A DNA stretch of 64,000 nt from Actinomycetes bacterium (GTDB lineage Bacteria > Actinomycetota > Acidimicrobiia > Acidimicrobiales > Palsa-688), in contig JAJZIY010000011.1 in NCBI GenBank assembly GCA_021828475.1, forward strand, positions 1 to 64,000. The letters are read 5' to 3'. The translations under genes were made by a program, and so were the position numbers. Shown one piece after another: positions 41,188 through 50,431 of this stretch; position 1 is the stretch's first letter, and each line of letters starts with the position of its first letter. The notes beneath the pieces were generated by a model. It was not told where the DNA came from, searched no databases, and worked only from the letters and a program-made list of their open reading frames with translations.

Positions 41188-41583
41188 AGCTTTACCTCGC
41201 ATCGCATCGCCACGACGTGGAGCAGCCCGGCGACCTGTCGCCCAGGCGCCGTTGCCCGCTCCTCCGCCGTGAACTGAGCCAACGGGACGGTCGCCTGCGC
41301 TGCTGCAAAGGACCCCTCGCACCTGCCCGACCGGGGCGTCACCCGGACCGGGACGTGCAGCCGCCCGGGCCCCTGGCTCGAGCGTCGGATGGAGCGCCAC
41401 GACAGCGCTCATCGTAGCCGTAGGTGCCTCCGAATTGGTGGTCCGCACCGCCGGTGCCCCGGCAGTCGCCACGCTCCCTTCCGGCACAGGACAAACGGTG
41501 CTCCCCCTCCCGGGCCCACCGGCCCAGGCCCCGCCGGTGGCCGTCGGCATGAGGTTGCCCGCGCCCGCCCCGGTGCCCCCGGC
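41188..41583. other. Intergenic region without a convincing gene
   Basis: 396 bp upstream of the PIN-PhoH gene. Several frames are open on both strands because of high GC, but none has a recognisable domain, a ribosome site or a -10 box at proper distance. The frame at 41435-41878 (+) reads as Ala/Pro-rich sequence antisense to the PH-like gene and was not accepted. It presumably holds the phoH promoter. Confidence 0.4.
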
Positions 41584-41955
41584 TCAACCTCGACTGGCGC
41601 CGCCCGGGTGCAGGGCGTGCCCGAGGTCCCGGGCGGCACCGGCAGCACCGAAGATCCGGAACGTCTGCGCACCCTGCGCTGTCTCCACGACCAGCCACAT
41701 ACGCCCCCGCGCTCGCACGGCCCCGACGTCACCCGCCTGGCACTGCCATCCAGGGGCGGACAGCCTGCGCTCCAGCCTGTTCGGCTCGAAGCGCATTCCC
41801 GTCGCGTCCACGCTCAGACGGCCGCCCGCAAGGCGCCAGCGGTGGCGGCGAGCGGCCCGTACGGAGTGCACCGCGTGATCATCGGCCTGCACCGGCGGCG
41901 GCTGTAGGCGGACCTCGTCCGCCACGGCAGCCGTAGAGCGCACCCGATGCGCCAC
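41584..41955 (-). CDS. Small GRAM/PH-like domain protein, tentative
   Basis: About 123 residues. RLAGGRLSVDATGMRFEPNRLE followed by WQCQAGDVGAVRARG and MWLVVETAQGAQTFRIFG has the strand pattern of GRAM/PH-like domains (a strand ending FEPN, a Trp-led strand, then T-x-G-x-x-x-FR(I/V)). Such domains usually bind lipids or act as scaffolds. GTG 41955 is the first possible start, 56 bp from the divergent lipase gene, and has no ribosome site, so the N-terminus is uncertain. The opposite strand is also open here. Confidence 0.5.
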   Translation of the reverse strand: MAHRVRSTAAVADEVRLQPPPVQADDHAVHSVRAARRHRWRLAGGRLSVDATGMRFEPNRLERRLSAPGWQCQAGDVGAVRARGRMWLVVETAQGAQTFRIFGAAGAARDLGHALHPGGASRG

Positions 41956-42010
41956 CGCGCCCTGCGAGTGGGCCGGCGCACCCGCACGGCCGGTGTGCTA
42001 GGACGGGTAC

Positions 42011-43363
42011 GTGCGGTCGTCGCGCCCCGCCCCCATGGCCCGCCCCTCATCCGCCAGGCCCCACAGCCGCATTGGACGCCCCGCCGGCGGGGGCCGCAGG
42101 TCTGCCGCTTTCCTGGCCGGCACCGCTGTCGTGCTGTCGACGCTCACCGGCGTGCTCAGCGTGTCGGCACAACGCTCGGTTGCAGCGACGCCGCCTCTGC
42201 TGCCGTCCGTCGACCCCTTCTACACCTACTACGGGCCCCTCGCTTCTATCGCCCCGGGCACCGTCCTGAAGAGCCGCCCAGTGCCGGCGGCCTCCAACCC
42301 ACAGCTCGAGGTGACCCAGGTCCTGTACCGCACGACCGGTGAGCTGGGCCACCCGACCGTGACCGTGGCCACGGTGGTCCGGGCGGTCTCGGGGCCCACA
42401 CCGACCCAGATCCTGTCGTACCAGGAGGCCTACGACGGCCTGGGGCCCAAGTGCGAGCCCTCGTACAAGCTGCAGTCCGGGCTCGGCAGCCTGGGCCAGG
42501 TGACGGGGTACCTGGCGGCCGGTCTTCTCACCGGCTACCTGTCGTCGGGCCTGGTCCTCGTGGTGCCCGACTACGAGGGTGTCCACCAGCAGTGGACAGC
42601 AGGCCAGGAGGCCGGGTACGAGACCCTCGACGCAGCCCGTGCGGCCGAGAACCTGCTGAAGCTGGCACCGGCCACCACTCGGGTAGGTCTCGTCGGCTAT
42701 TCGGGTGGCGCCATCGCTACCGACTACGCCACCGAGCTCGCGCCCCGGTACGCCCCCGGGCTCGACCTGGCGGGCGCGGCCGAGGGCGGCGTACCTGTGG
42801 ACTTCGCCCATGTTCTGCGGTACGTCAACGGAAGCCCATACTGGTCTGGGGTCATCCCCATGGCCCTCGTCGGGCTGGGACGGGCCTTCCAGCTCCCCTT
42901 GGACAAGTACCTGTCCACGTACGGTGAGTCGCTGACCTCGGCCATAGCGCAGGACTGTCTGGGTGACGTGGCCGGCCACTACCCGGGGCTCACTTACCAG
43001 CGGCTGTTCAAGCCTCGCTACCGGGACATCTTCGCCGTGCCGGCTTTCCGCAGGATCTTCGCCAAGATGGTCATGGGCAGGGCCGGCACCCCCCATACCC
43101 CGGTGTTCATCGGGGAAGGCGTCTCGGACGGGACCGGGGACGGCGTGATGGTGGCCAAGGACGTGGAGGACCTCGCCCACGAGTACTGCCGGCGCGGGGC
43201 GACGGTCGAGCTCCGCCTGTACAAGGGTCTCGACCACAACCAGGCTGTGGCGCCTTTCGTGGCGGATGCCCTTTCCTTCCTGGCCAAGGCCTTGCGGGGC
43301 GAGCCCGTCCCCAACGGTTGCGGGGCGATCGGGACCGGTGGCTCACCGGGGCCGCCGCTCTGA
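42011..43363 (+). CDS. Secreted lipase (secretory lipase family)
   Basis: 450 residues. After a long basic N-terminus comes a signal peptide (FLAGTAVVLSTLTGVLSVSA). The alpha/beta hydrolase has the nucleophile elbow VGLVGYSGGAIATDYATELA, preceded by GYETLDAARAAENLLKLAP, and candidate Asp (GEGVSDGTGDGVM) and His (YKGLDHNQAVAPF). The layout is that of the LIP family of secreted triacylglycerol lipases shared by actinobacteria and fungi. GTG 42011 follows TAGGAC by six bases; ATG 42035 would also retain the signal peptide. Confidence 0.88.
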   Translation: MRSSRPAPMARPSSARPHSRIGRPAGGGRRSAAFLAGTAVVLSTLTGVLSVSAQRSVAATPPLLPSVDPFYTYYGPLASIAPGTVLKSRPVPAASNPQLEVTQVLYRTTGELGHPTVTVATVVRAVSGPTPTQILSYQEAYDGLGPKCEPSYKLQSGLGSLGQVTGYLAAGLLTGYLSSGLVLVVPDYEGVHQQWTAGQEAGYETLDAARAAENLLKLAPATTRVGLVGYSGGAIATDYATELAPRYAPGLDLAGAAEGGVPVDFAHVLRYVNGSPYWSGVIPMALVGLGRAFQLPLDKYLSTYGESLTSAIAQDCLGDVAGHYPGLTYQRLFKPRYRDIFAVPAFRRIFAKMVMGRAGTPHTPVFIGEGVSDGTGDGVMVAKDVEDLAHEYCRRGATVELRLYKGLDHNQAVAPFVADALSFLAKALRGEPVPNGCGAIGTGGSPGPPL

Positions 43364-43518
43364 CCCGGCGACCCACGTAGGAGCCGTCGCAGGGTTCCGG
43401 CCCGTGCGGCTGCCGGACCGGCTAGCTCGCCGTGTCCTCGAGCGCCGAAACCTGCCCGTGCGTACCGCTAGGATCTGCGCACGCCCGAGCGGATCGCCCG
43501 GGAGCAGGAGGGACTGAT

Positions 43519-44151
43519 GTGACTGGGTTCCCGGCACGGCCACTGAAGGGCGCTGCGGGCGCGGCTCTCGCCGTCGTGGTGCTCGGCGGCTGCATGCACA
43601 TAACAGAGGCGACCTCCATCAACGGCAATGGCTCGTCCATGCTCACCGAGACGCTGACCTTCAACCCGAGCGTCCTGTCCGCGCTCGGCGGCGAAGGCAA
43701 GCTCGTCAAGAGTTTCGCAACAAGCGCAGACAAGCAACTGCCTGGCCACGCCAAGGTGTCCGCTTTCACCGACTCCGCCGGATGGAAGGGCGTCGAGGCC
43801 CGGGTTGCATTGGCAAACCTGAGCCAACTTGAAAAGATCGAAACGTCCACCTCCGGTGGCGGGAACCCGCCGTTCTCCAAGTTCTCCGTTTCCCACACCG
43901 GCAGCCAATGGAGCCTCGTCGGCCAAGTCAACAAGGGCTTTGCCTCCCAGGGCAGCTCGGCGAAGACGTCAGCAGGTGCCACCGGACCGACCCTTGCCCA
44001 ACTGAAGGCCGCCGGCTTCAAGTACGTCGTCAGCTTCCGGGTGCCGGGCAAGATCGTGTCGGACAATGCGACATCCAGATCGGGCAACAACCTGTCCTGG
44101 AACATGCTGCAGACCCATTCCGTCGTGAAGGCGGCTTGGACCGCCGGCTGA
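43519..44151 (+). CDS. LppM-like (DUF3153) lipoprotein
   Basis: 210 residues. GTG 43519 has GGAGGG about seven bases upstream. The signal peptide ends in a lipobox LGGCMHITEA (Cys at about residue 24). The mature protein has SINGNGSSMLTETLTFNPSV, GWKGVEARVALANLSQLEK and KYVVSFRVPGKIVSDNATS, typical of the LppM beta-domain. In mycobacteria LppM affects surface lipids. Here there is no C-terminal membrane helix: the protein ends soon after SWNMLQTHSVVKAAWTAG. The next gene is convergent. Confidence 0.82.
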   Translation: MTGFPARPLKGAAGAALAVVVLGGCMHITEATSINGNGSSMLTETLTFNPSVLSALGGEGKLVKSFATSADKQLPGHAKVSAFTDSAGWKGVEARVALANLSQLEKIETSTSGGGNPPFSKFSVSHTGSQWSLVGQVNKGFASQGSSAKTSAGATGPTLAQLKAAGFKYVVSFRVPGKIVSDNATSRSGNNLSWNMLQTHSVVKAAWTAG

Positions 44152-44248
44152 CGGCGCCAACCGTGGGGCGCCGGCCCGTGCTCCAGCGCGACCCGAGCCG
44201 CGCCAAACCTGCACAGCGGCACCCGAACAAGTTCCAGGCCGGGGCGTG

Positions 44249-45646
44249 CTAGCTTGCCGGCAAGCGCATCAGCCACACTCCCCTGGCGCGGGGGAAGTTG
44301 CGCCCTCCCCGGTCGCCCGCTGCCCTCGGTGCGTAAGTGAGGACGTAGAGCCCTGCCTGGCCGGGCTCCTCGAAGCACAGCCGGCCCTGGACGTAGTCAC
44401 CGGGGACCAGCTGGCCCGTGGAGAGCAGAGCGTCGTCCGCCAACCTCGAGGGGTGCTCGACCAGCCCGCTCGGTGAGCGCACCGCCCAAGTGACTGCCCC
44501 TTCGGCCGGCAGCCCGGCCCTCCCGGCATGCACGCTCACGTGGACGCAGAGCAACAGGTGCCCCACGAGCGAGGGTGACACCACCGGGGCGGCCAGGCTG
44601 AAGCGGGCGCCGTCCAGTTGCAGGGCCCCGGTCGTGCCGGCGACCACGTCGCCAGCCTGGTGACCCGGGTAGGAAAGGGGCGCCAGGAAGCTCGGCACCG
44701 TCGTCGTGGCTGCTGCAGCCCCCGCTGCCTGAGCCACGGGCGCCGGTGAGGCGCCCGAGGTGGCACCGGCCTGGCGCGTTGCGTACCAGGTGGCGACTCC
44801 GGCGGCGACGAAGACGGCTACAGCGAGGACTGCGCCGCCCCGCGGCACCGCCAGCGACTGCGGTCCCGTCCAGCCGCGGCGTAGCCGGGACCTCTTTGCC
44901 CGCGGTGGCCCGGCGGTCCCCGCCGCCTGGGACAGCGGGCCGGAACGGCGCTCGAAGGCCTGCCGGCGCGACGGCACGCCCTCCGGCGGAGCGGGCTCTG
45001 TCTGCGCGATGGCGCTGGCGCCTGCAACGGCCCCATGCGGGCGCGTGGGTGCGGGGCGCGGCACCAGAGCCTGCGAGGCCACCTGCTCGAGCGCTGCGGC
45101 CAACTTCGCCACCGCCGCCGGGAGCTGCACCGCAGGGAACGCCTCGATCCCCCTCGCCAGGCCCCGCGGCGGCGCCACGAGGACGTCACGGTGGAACAAC
45201 GACGAGCGTGCGCCCGGCACCACCAGAGCGGCGTACACCGCGCTGGCCGGAGCCAGCCCGTGCAGGCGGCCCGCCAATTGCCGAGCCAGGGCGCCGAGCT
45301 CGTCGACAGCGCCTTCCAGGGACGTGGTCGCACAGTAGAGCCGGCCCTGCTCGACGGTCAGAGGCCCTCCGTCGACCACCTGGCTGACGAGCACGGCTCC
45401 GCACCTGCCCACCACCGCTGCGACGTACCCCGGTAGCCCGGGCGCGTCCTGGGGGCCCAGTACCTCCCACCTGGCCCCGAGGGTGGTGCCCTCCAGAGCG
45501 GGCCGTACGAGGGCGTGGGCAGCTGCGCTGCCGGGGCCGCCCGTGCGGGGCGCTCCGGTTCCAGGAGCATCGGCAGGGCGCGGAGTGTCGGGCACCAACC
45601 CCTCTGTCGGCGCAGTCCGCCGCCGCCTTAGCTGGTCGGCCACCAT
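44249..45646 (-). CDS. Membrane protein with NERD-like N-terminus and external DUF4352-like domain
   Basis: About 465 residues. The cytoplasmic part (LEGTTLGARWEVLGPQDAPG, YVAAVVGRCGAVLVSQVVDG, VYAALVVPGARSSLFHRDVL) has the strand order of a NERD nuclease-related domain, but the usual Asp/Glu/Lys active-site residues are not evident. A transmembrane helix (AVLAVAVFVAAGVATWYATR) and an external beta domain follow (GARFSLAAPVVSPSLVGH ... GDYVQGRLCFEEPGQAGLYVLTY), resembling DUF4352. ATG 45646 is a guess; GTG 45727 would add 27 residues. It lies downstream of the rhamnose/lactate operon on the same strand but seems unrelated. Confidence 0.6.
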   Translation of the reverse strand: MVADQLRRRRTAPTEGLVPDTPRPADAPGTGAPRTGGPGSAAAHALVRPALEGTTLGARWEVLGPQDAPGLPGYVAAVVGRCGAVLVSQVVDGGPLTVEQGRLYCATTSLEGAVDELGALARQLAGRLHGLAPASAVYAALVVPGARSSLFHRDVLVAPPRGLARGIEAFPAVQLPAAVAKLAAALEQVASQALVPRPAPTRPHGAVAGASAIAQTEPAPPEGVPSRRQAFERRSGPLSQAAGTAGPPRAKRSRLRRGWTGPQSLAVPRGGAVLAVAVFVAAGVATWYATRQAGATSGASPAPVAQAAGAAAATTTVPSFLAPLSYPGHQAGDVVAGTTGALQLDGARFSLAAPVVSPSLVGHLLLCVHVSVHAGRAGLPAEGAVTWAVRSPSGLVEHPSRLADDALLSTGQLVPGDYVQGRLCFEEPGQAGLYVLTYAPRAAGDRGGRNFPRARGVWLMRLPAS

Positions 45647-45753
45647 GACGTCGGGATGCCCCGTAGCGGTGGTCCTTCGGGCACCGGTGGGGCCTGCGGC
45701 GGGCGGCACACCGCGCCGCGAGGGCAAGGGCCGGCGCCCGCGGCGTAGCTCGC

Positions 45754-48090
45754 TCAGTGGCCGGGACCGGAACCGACCAGGACCAGTACATCGAGCACCC
45801 GCGGCCCGTGCACACCCTCAACTCTCTGCAGCTCGATGTCGCTGGTCGCCGACGGCCCCGAGACCCAGGTCTGGGCCGCCGTGGGCACCAACCGGGCAAC
45901 CGCCTCGGGCACCCCTCCCACGAGCTGGTCCTGACGCACGACAAGGACCAGGTGGTCCGGCACCAGAGACAGAGCGCGACGTCCCTGCGCCGGCCCACTG
46001 TCGAGCACGACCGTCCCTGTCGCCGCAATCGCCACGGCACAGCCGCTGACCGCGGCGTCGAAGCCATCGAGCTCGGTCGCGCCCAGGCCGGGGTCGTCCA
46101 CGACGACCTCGAACACCACTCCGCCGTTTGGCGGCCGTTGGACGGCCGCAGGCGCCGTAGCGGTGGCCCTTGGCGGCAACCAGGCCTCAGGCAGGTCGGA
46201 CGGGACGATCACCCGCCGGCTGCCGGTGCGCTCGAGAGCCTCTGCCACCGCGGCACCGACGTCGCCACCGCCAACCACGCGGGCCGTCGCACGGTACTCA
46301 GCGACCCTCTCGACGAACAGGGCCAGCAGCTCCCCGGCCACGGCCCCGGCATCGTGGGTGTAGTGCCGAGGCACCTCCACCGGAACAAAGGGTGCCGAAA
46401 CCAGCGCCGACGAGATGGCTCCCATCACGCCATCGCGACCCTCCAGGACAACTTGCCGAGCCACCCCGGGAGCACGCTGCTGCATGGTTGGGCGCAGCCA
46501 TGCCAGCGCTTGGCGCAACTGCACGGCACCCGACGCCGTCCTCGCGCCATCCGGGCCACCGGCACCTCGGCCTCGCTGCAAGGGCTCCGCTACCGGAAGC
46601 GGCGCAGTGCCGCTCCTCCCCCCTCGCTCGCTCGCCCACCAGTCCCTGAACGACTGGGCTCCCACCTGAGGCAGATCGCGCCCGCTCGCCCATCTGCCTG
46701 CCGGTCCCGGCAGGCCCGCCAGGGCCCGGCCCCGGCCCAGAACCTTCCCGACCAGGCCGCCGAGCTTCACGGCACGCCCGAACCGACGGGGTGAGGACAT
46801 CGTGTAAGCAGCAGCGACCATGGCCACCGGCTCGGGGTGGGCCCCCCGGTGCTCGTCCACGGCACGGCCTCGCAGGTGCACGAGCAGGCGAGGGATGTCG
46901 ATGCGGACGGGGCAGACCTCGGCGCATGCCCCGCACAGGGTGGACGCGAACGGCAGGGTCGCCTCCACCCTGCCCGATGCCACCCCGTCTAGCTGGGGCG
47001 TGAGGACCGCCCCGATGGGGCCGGGGTAGACCGAACCGTACGCCCGGCCTCCCACCCTCTCGTAGACCGGGCAGACGTTGAGGCAAGCAGCACAACGGAT
47101 GCAGCGCAGGGCCTGCCGGCCGATCGGGTCGGCCAGCGCCCGCGTCCGGCCGTTGTCCACCAGGACGAGGTGGAACTCGGACGGCCCGTTGCCCGGCGTG
47201 GCCCCGGTCCACACCGAGGTGTACGGCGACATGCGTTCGCCGGTGGCCGACCGGGCCAGGAGCTGCAGGAACACCTCCAGGTCCCTGAAGCGGGGCACGA
47301 CCTTGTCGATCCCGGCAACCGATATGAGGGTATGTGGCAGCGTGAGGCACATGCGCCCGTTGCCTTCGGACTCCACCACGACAACCGAGCCCGACTCCGC
47401 CACCACGAAGTTCGCACCGGAAATCGCCACCTTGGCGTCGAGGAAACGCCGGCGCAGGTGGGCGCGTGCCGCAGCTGCAAGTTCGGCCGGGTCGTCGCCG
47501 AGGCCGGCGGGCGCGGCCAGGCCCCGCTCCCCCATCCTGCGCACGAAGATCTCCCGCACCTCGGCCCGGTTGCGGTGCAGCGCCGGCACCACGATGTGGC
47601 TGGGAAGGTCGTCGCCCAGCTGGACTATGAGCTCGGCCAGGTCGGTTTCGACGACTTCGACACCGGCGGCCGCCAGCGCTTCGTTGAGCTCGATCTCGGC
47701 CGTGGTCATCGACTTGACCTTGACCACATCGGTACTGCCCGTCCTGCTCACCAGGTCGACAACTATGGCCCTGGCCTCGGCGGACGTGGCGGCGTAGTGG
47801 ACACGCCCCCCGGCCGCCCCGACCCGTTCCTCCACCTGGGAGAGGAGCTCGCCCAGGCGCGAGAGGCTCTCGTCCTTGATCGCCGCTGCCGCATCGCGCA
47901 ACTGCTCCAGGTCCCCGAGCTCGGCCATGACCCGGTCGCGCTTGTCCCGGATGGTCCCCGTGGCCCGGCGCAGGTTGGCCCGGAGCTGAGTGTCCCTCAG
48001 CGCACGGGACGCAGCCTCAGGGAAAGCCGGTGCCTGGCGGAACCCGTCCCCACGCGGGCCTGGCACACCTGGTGCCCCGGTCGGGCTCAC
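45754..48090 (-). CDS. Fused LutB-LutC: iron-sulfur and LUD subunits of L-lactate oxidase
   Basis: 778 residues. Residues 1 to about 470 are LutB: a LUD domain (AISGANFVVAESGSVVVVES) then two [4Fe-4S] sites, CIRCAACLNVCPVY and CGACAEVCPVRIDI. After a linker of about 90 residues comes a LutC-type LUD domain (VPVEVPRHYTHDAGAVAGEL, RVIVPSDLPEAWLP, VSGCAVAIAATGTVVLDSG, WVSGPSATSDIELQRVEGVHG). LutABC oxidises L-lactate to pyruvate; LutB and LutC are normally separate proteins. GTG 48090 overlaps the lutA stop by four bases. As the end of the rhamnose operon it would consume lactate made by RhaW. Confidence 0.88.
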   Translation of the reverse strand: MSPTGAPGVPGPRGDGFRQAPAFPEAASRALRDTQLRANLRRATGTIRDKRDRVMAELGDLEQLRDAAAAIKDESLSRLGELLSQVEERVGAAGGRVHYAATSAEARAIVVDLVSRTGSTDVVKVKSMTTAEIELNEALAAAGVEVVETDLAELIVQLGDDLPSHIVVPALHRNRAEVREIFVRRMGERGLAAPAGLGDDPAELAAAARAHLRRRFLDAKVAISGANFVVAESGSVVVVESEGNGRMCLTLPHTLISVAGIDKVVPRFRDLEVFLQLLARSATGERMSPYTSVWTGATPGNGPSEFHLVLVDNGRTRALADPIGRQALRCIRCAACLNVCPVYERVGGRAYGSVYPGPIGAVLTPQLDGVASGRVEATLPFASTLCGACAEVCPVRIDIPRLLVHLRGRAVDEHRGAHPEPVAMVAAAYTMSSPRRFGRAVKLGGLVGKVLGRGRALAGLPGPAGRWASGRDLPQVGAQSFRDWWASERGGRSGTAPLPVAEPLQRGRGAGGPDGARTASGAVQLRQALAWLRPTMQQRAPGVARQVVLEGRDGVMGAISSALVSAPFVPVEVPRHYTHDAGAVAGELLALFVERVAEYRATARVVGGGDVGAAVAEALERTGSRRVIVPSDLPEAWLPPRATATAPAAVQRPPNGGVVFEVVVDDPGLGATELDGFDAAVSGCAVAIAATGTVVLDSGPAQGRRALSLVPDHLVLVVRQDQLVGGVPEAVARLVPTAAQTWVSGPSATSDIELQRVEGVHGPRVLDVLVLVGSGPGH

Positions 48091-48890
48091 GGCCTCGGCT
48101 GCCCTCGGTGGACCAGGGGGCCCGGTGCCGCCCGGGCTACGCCCGGAGCACGAACCGGGCCCCCTGCGCCGGACGCCAGTACCTCGGCCAGGTGCATCAC
48201 ACGGACGCCGGCCGAGAGGCGGTCCGCCCCACCCCCGATGTGAGCCAGGCACGAGTTGTCGACAGCGCACACGACCTCCGCCCCGCTGCGCTGGACCGCC
48301 GCCAGCTTGTCGGCCATCATGGCCATGGAGACACCCGGGTTCTTCACCGAAAAGGTCCCACCGAAACCACAACACTGCTCCTCACCGGGCAGGTCCACGA
48401 GGTGCAGGCCGCGCACGTGGCGCAGTAGTTCGAGCGGCTGGCGGTAGACCTGCAGGGCCCGCAGCGAATGGCACGTCGGATGGTAGGCGACCCGATGAGG
48501 GAACTCCGCACCGAGGTCGGTCACCCCGAGCACGTCCACGAGGAACTGGCTGAGCTCGAATACCCGCCCGGCCAAGCCGGCGAGCTCAGATGAGAGCCCG
48601 GCGTCCCCCGCGTCCTGCACCAGGTCGGCGTAGGAGTGCACGACGGTGCCGGCACACGATGCGGAGGGGGTGACTATGGCTTCGAACGGCGTGAACACCC
48701 TTGCGAAGTGGCGGGCCAACGCCAGTGCTTCACGGCGGTAACCGGTATTGAGGTGCATCTGCCCGCAACAGGTCTGGGCGGACGGGAACACCACCTCGTG
48801 CCCGAGGCGCTCCAGCACCTCCACCGTCGCCCGGCCGGTGGCGGGGAAAGCCAGGTCGTTGAAGCAGGCGACGAACAGGGCAACGCGCAT
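48087..48890 (-). CDS. lutA: LutA-type (Fe-S)-binding subunit of L-lactate oxidation complex
   Basis: 267 residues. Two CCG repeats are present: FPSAQTCCGQMHLNTGY and DLPGEEQCCGFGGTFSVKNP, with preceding conserved cysteines (VACFNDLAFP and YHPTCHSLRAL). This is the CCG-domain layout of LutA/GlcF-like redox subunits, which pass electrons from lactate. ATG 48890 is eight bases after the rhaB stop, and the gene overlaps lutBC by four bases, so it belongs to the rhamnose operon. The electron acceptor (probably the menaquinone pool) is not shown by sequence. Confidence 0.92.
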   Translation of the reverse strand: MRVALFVACFNDLAFPATGRATVEVLERLGHEVVFPSAQTCCGQMHLNTGYRREALALARHFARVFTPFEAIVTPSASCAGTVVHSYADLVQDAGDAGLSSELAGLAGRVFELSQFLVDVLGVTDLGAEFPHRVAYHPTCHSLRALQVYRQPLELLRHVRGLHLVDLPGEEQCCGFGGTFSVKNPGVSMAMMADKLAAVQRSGAEVVCAVDNSCLAHIGGGADRLSAGVRVMHLAEVLASGAGGPVRAPGVARAAPGPLVHRGQPRP

Positions 48891-48898
48891 GGCGGCTC

Positions 48899-50431
48899 TC
48901 AGGCAGGCGCCGGGGCGCCCGGGCCCAGCGCGACCTGGTTGCCACCCGCGCCGGCCCGGGCCAGGCGCCCGCGGGCCGCATCGGCTGCCTCCACCAGGGC
49001 GGGCTCGGGCACGACCCGGGACAGCGCGAACGAGGCGGCCACCAGGCTCCGCATCGACGCCCGGTCGCCGACGAGGCCGGCGGCGCGCATCTGCACGAGC
49101 ATGTTGCCGACGGCCGACGCCTCGACCGGCCCTGCCACCACCGGCAACCCGGTGGCGGCGGCGACCGAGCGCAACAACAGGCCGTTGGCCGAACCTCCCC
49201 CGACCACGTGCAACACGGAAACCCGCCGGCCCGCACAGCGCTGGGCGTCCTCCAGGGCGGCGGCCACGGCCAGAGCCATGCTGTCGACGGTACACCGGAC
49301 GATCTCCGGTGGGCTGTCCGGCACCGGGCCGCCGGCACGCCGGCACGCCTCACGGACCTTGCCGGGCATGCCACCCGGGTGGGCCAGCTCCGCCGAAGCC
49401 GTGTCGAACAACCAGCGGAACGGCGGGAGTTGCCCGGCCGCCCCGAGCAGCTCGGCTAGCGGACCGGCCTCCCCGGCAGCAGCCCAGGCTCGCTCGCACT
49501 CCTGGATGACCCAGTGGCCCATTACGTTGCGCAAGAACCGGACCGTGCCGTCGATACCCGTCTCGTTGGAGAAGTTCGCAGCACGTGTCCGCTCGTCGAC
49601 GACCGCCGCTGGCAGCTCGAGGCCCACGAGCGACCAGGACCCGCTGACCAGGTAGGCGAAGTCCTCGACCACTGCGGGCACAGCGAGCACAGCCGAAGCG
49701 GTGTCGTGGGTGGCCACGGCCACGACGTGCGCACCCGTGCTGACGCCGGCACCGTCGGCAACCGGGCCCAGGATGGGGCCGAGCACCTCTCCCGCCACCA
49801 CGGGCTCGGCGAGGAGGTCGGTCCGCAGGCCCAGCCTGTCCAGCAGCCAATCCACCGGCCGGCCGTCACGGACGTCGACCATCTGCGTCGTGGACGTGTT
49901 GGTGGCCTCGCGCCGCGCTTGTCCGGTGAGGAGCCACCCGAAGAGGTCCGGCACGAGCAGCAACCGGTGTGCCACGCCGTACGCAGCGCTCTCGCGCTCC
50001 GCCATGAGCTGGTAGATGGTGTTGATCTGCATCGTCTGGATGCCGGTCGCCTCGTATGCCCGGCCCGCTCCCAACAGCGCGTCCGCCTCCGCCACCTTGC
50101 CGTCGGTCCTGGGATCGCGATAGTGGAAGGGCAAACCCAACAGGTGCCCAGCCCTGTCCAGCAGCCCGTAGTCGACGCCCCAACCGTCGATGCCGACCCA
50201 GAGCGGACCGGCGTGCCCGCCGGACAGTCGGGCCAGGCCGTCGAGCATGCCCTGGTAGAGCCGCAACAGGTCCCAGTGTAGCCCGTCCGGGAGCCGCACG
50301 GGACCGTTGCCCAGCCGCGCCACCTCCCTCGTCTGCAAGCTGCCACCCTGGAGGCGGCCGGCCAGCAGCCGGGCACTCGAAGCCCCCATGTCTATGGCGG
50401 CGAACAGAGGCGTGACGGCGGGCACGTTCAA
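48899..50431 (-). CDS. rhaB: L-rhamnulokinase
   Basis: 510 residues of the FGGY kinase family. AAIDMGASSARLLAGRLQGG is the N-terminal phosphate loop, GIDGWGVDYGLLDRAGHL and HYRDPRTDG are typical rhamnulokinase segments, and SVLHVVGGGSANGLLLRSVAAATG is the C-terminal adenosine motif. It converts L-rhamnulose to L-rhamnulose-1-phosphate with ATP. The start is probably TTG 50431, which overlaps the stop of rhaEW (TTGA); GTG 50425 is the alternative. No ribosome site is visible, so translation is probably coupled to rhaEW. Confidence 0.93.
   Translation of the reverse strand: MNVPAVTPLFAAIDMGASSARLLAGRLQGGSLQTREVARLGNGPVRLPDGLHWDLLRLYQGMLDGLARLSGGHAGPLWVGIDGWGVDYGLLDRAGHLLGLPFHYRDPRTDGKVAEADALLGAGRAYEATGIQTMQINTIYQLMAERESAAYGVAHRLLLVPDLFGWLLTGQARREATNTSTTQMVDVRDGRPVDWLLDRLGLRTDLLAEPVVAGEVLGPILGPVADGAGVSTGAHVVAVATHDTASAVLAVPAVVEDFAYLVSGSWSLVGLELPAAVVDERTRAANFSNETGIDGTVRFLRNVMGHWVIQECERAWAAAGEAGPLAELLGAAGQLPPFRWLFDTASAELAHPGGMPGKVREACRRAGGPVPDSPPEIVRCTVDSMALAVAAALEDAQRCAGRRVSVLHVVGGGSANGLLLRSVAAATGLPVVAGPVEASAVGNMLVQMRAAGLVGDRASMRSLVAASFALSRVVPEPALVEAADAARGRLARAGAGGNQVALGPGAPAPA

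Noticed and set aside
41435-41878. 147-codon Ala/Pro-rich frame on the + strand
   Set aside because: No domain, no ribosome site or -10 box; the opposite strand shows a better GRAM/PH-like pattern.
44153-44172. GGCGCC inverted pair after the lipoprotein gene as terminator
   Set aside because: Only six self-complementary bases per arm, no T-tract, and GGCGCC is frequent in this DNA.
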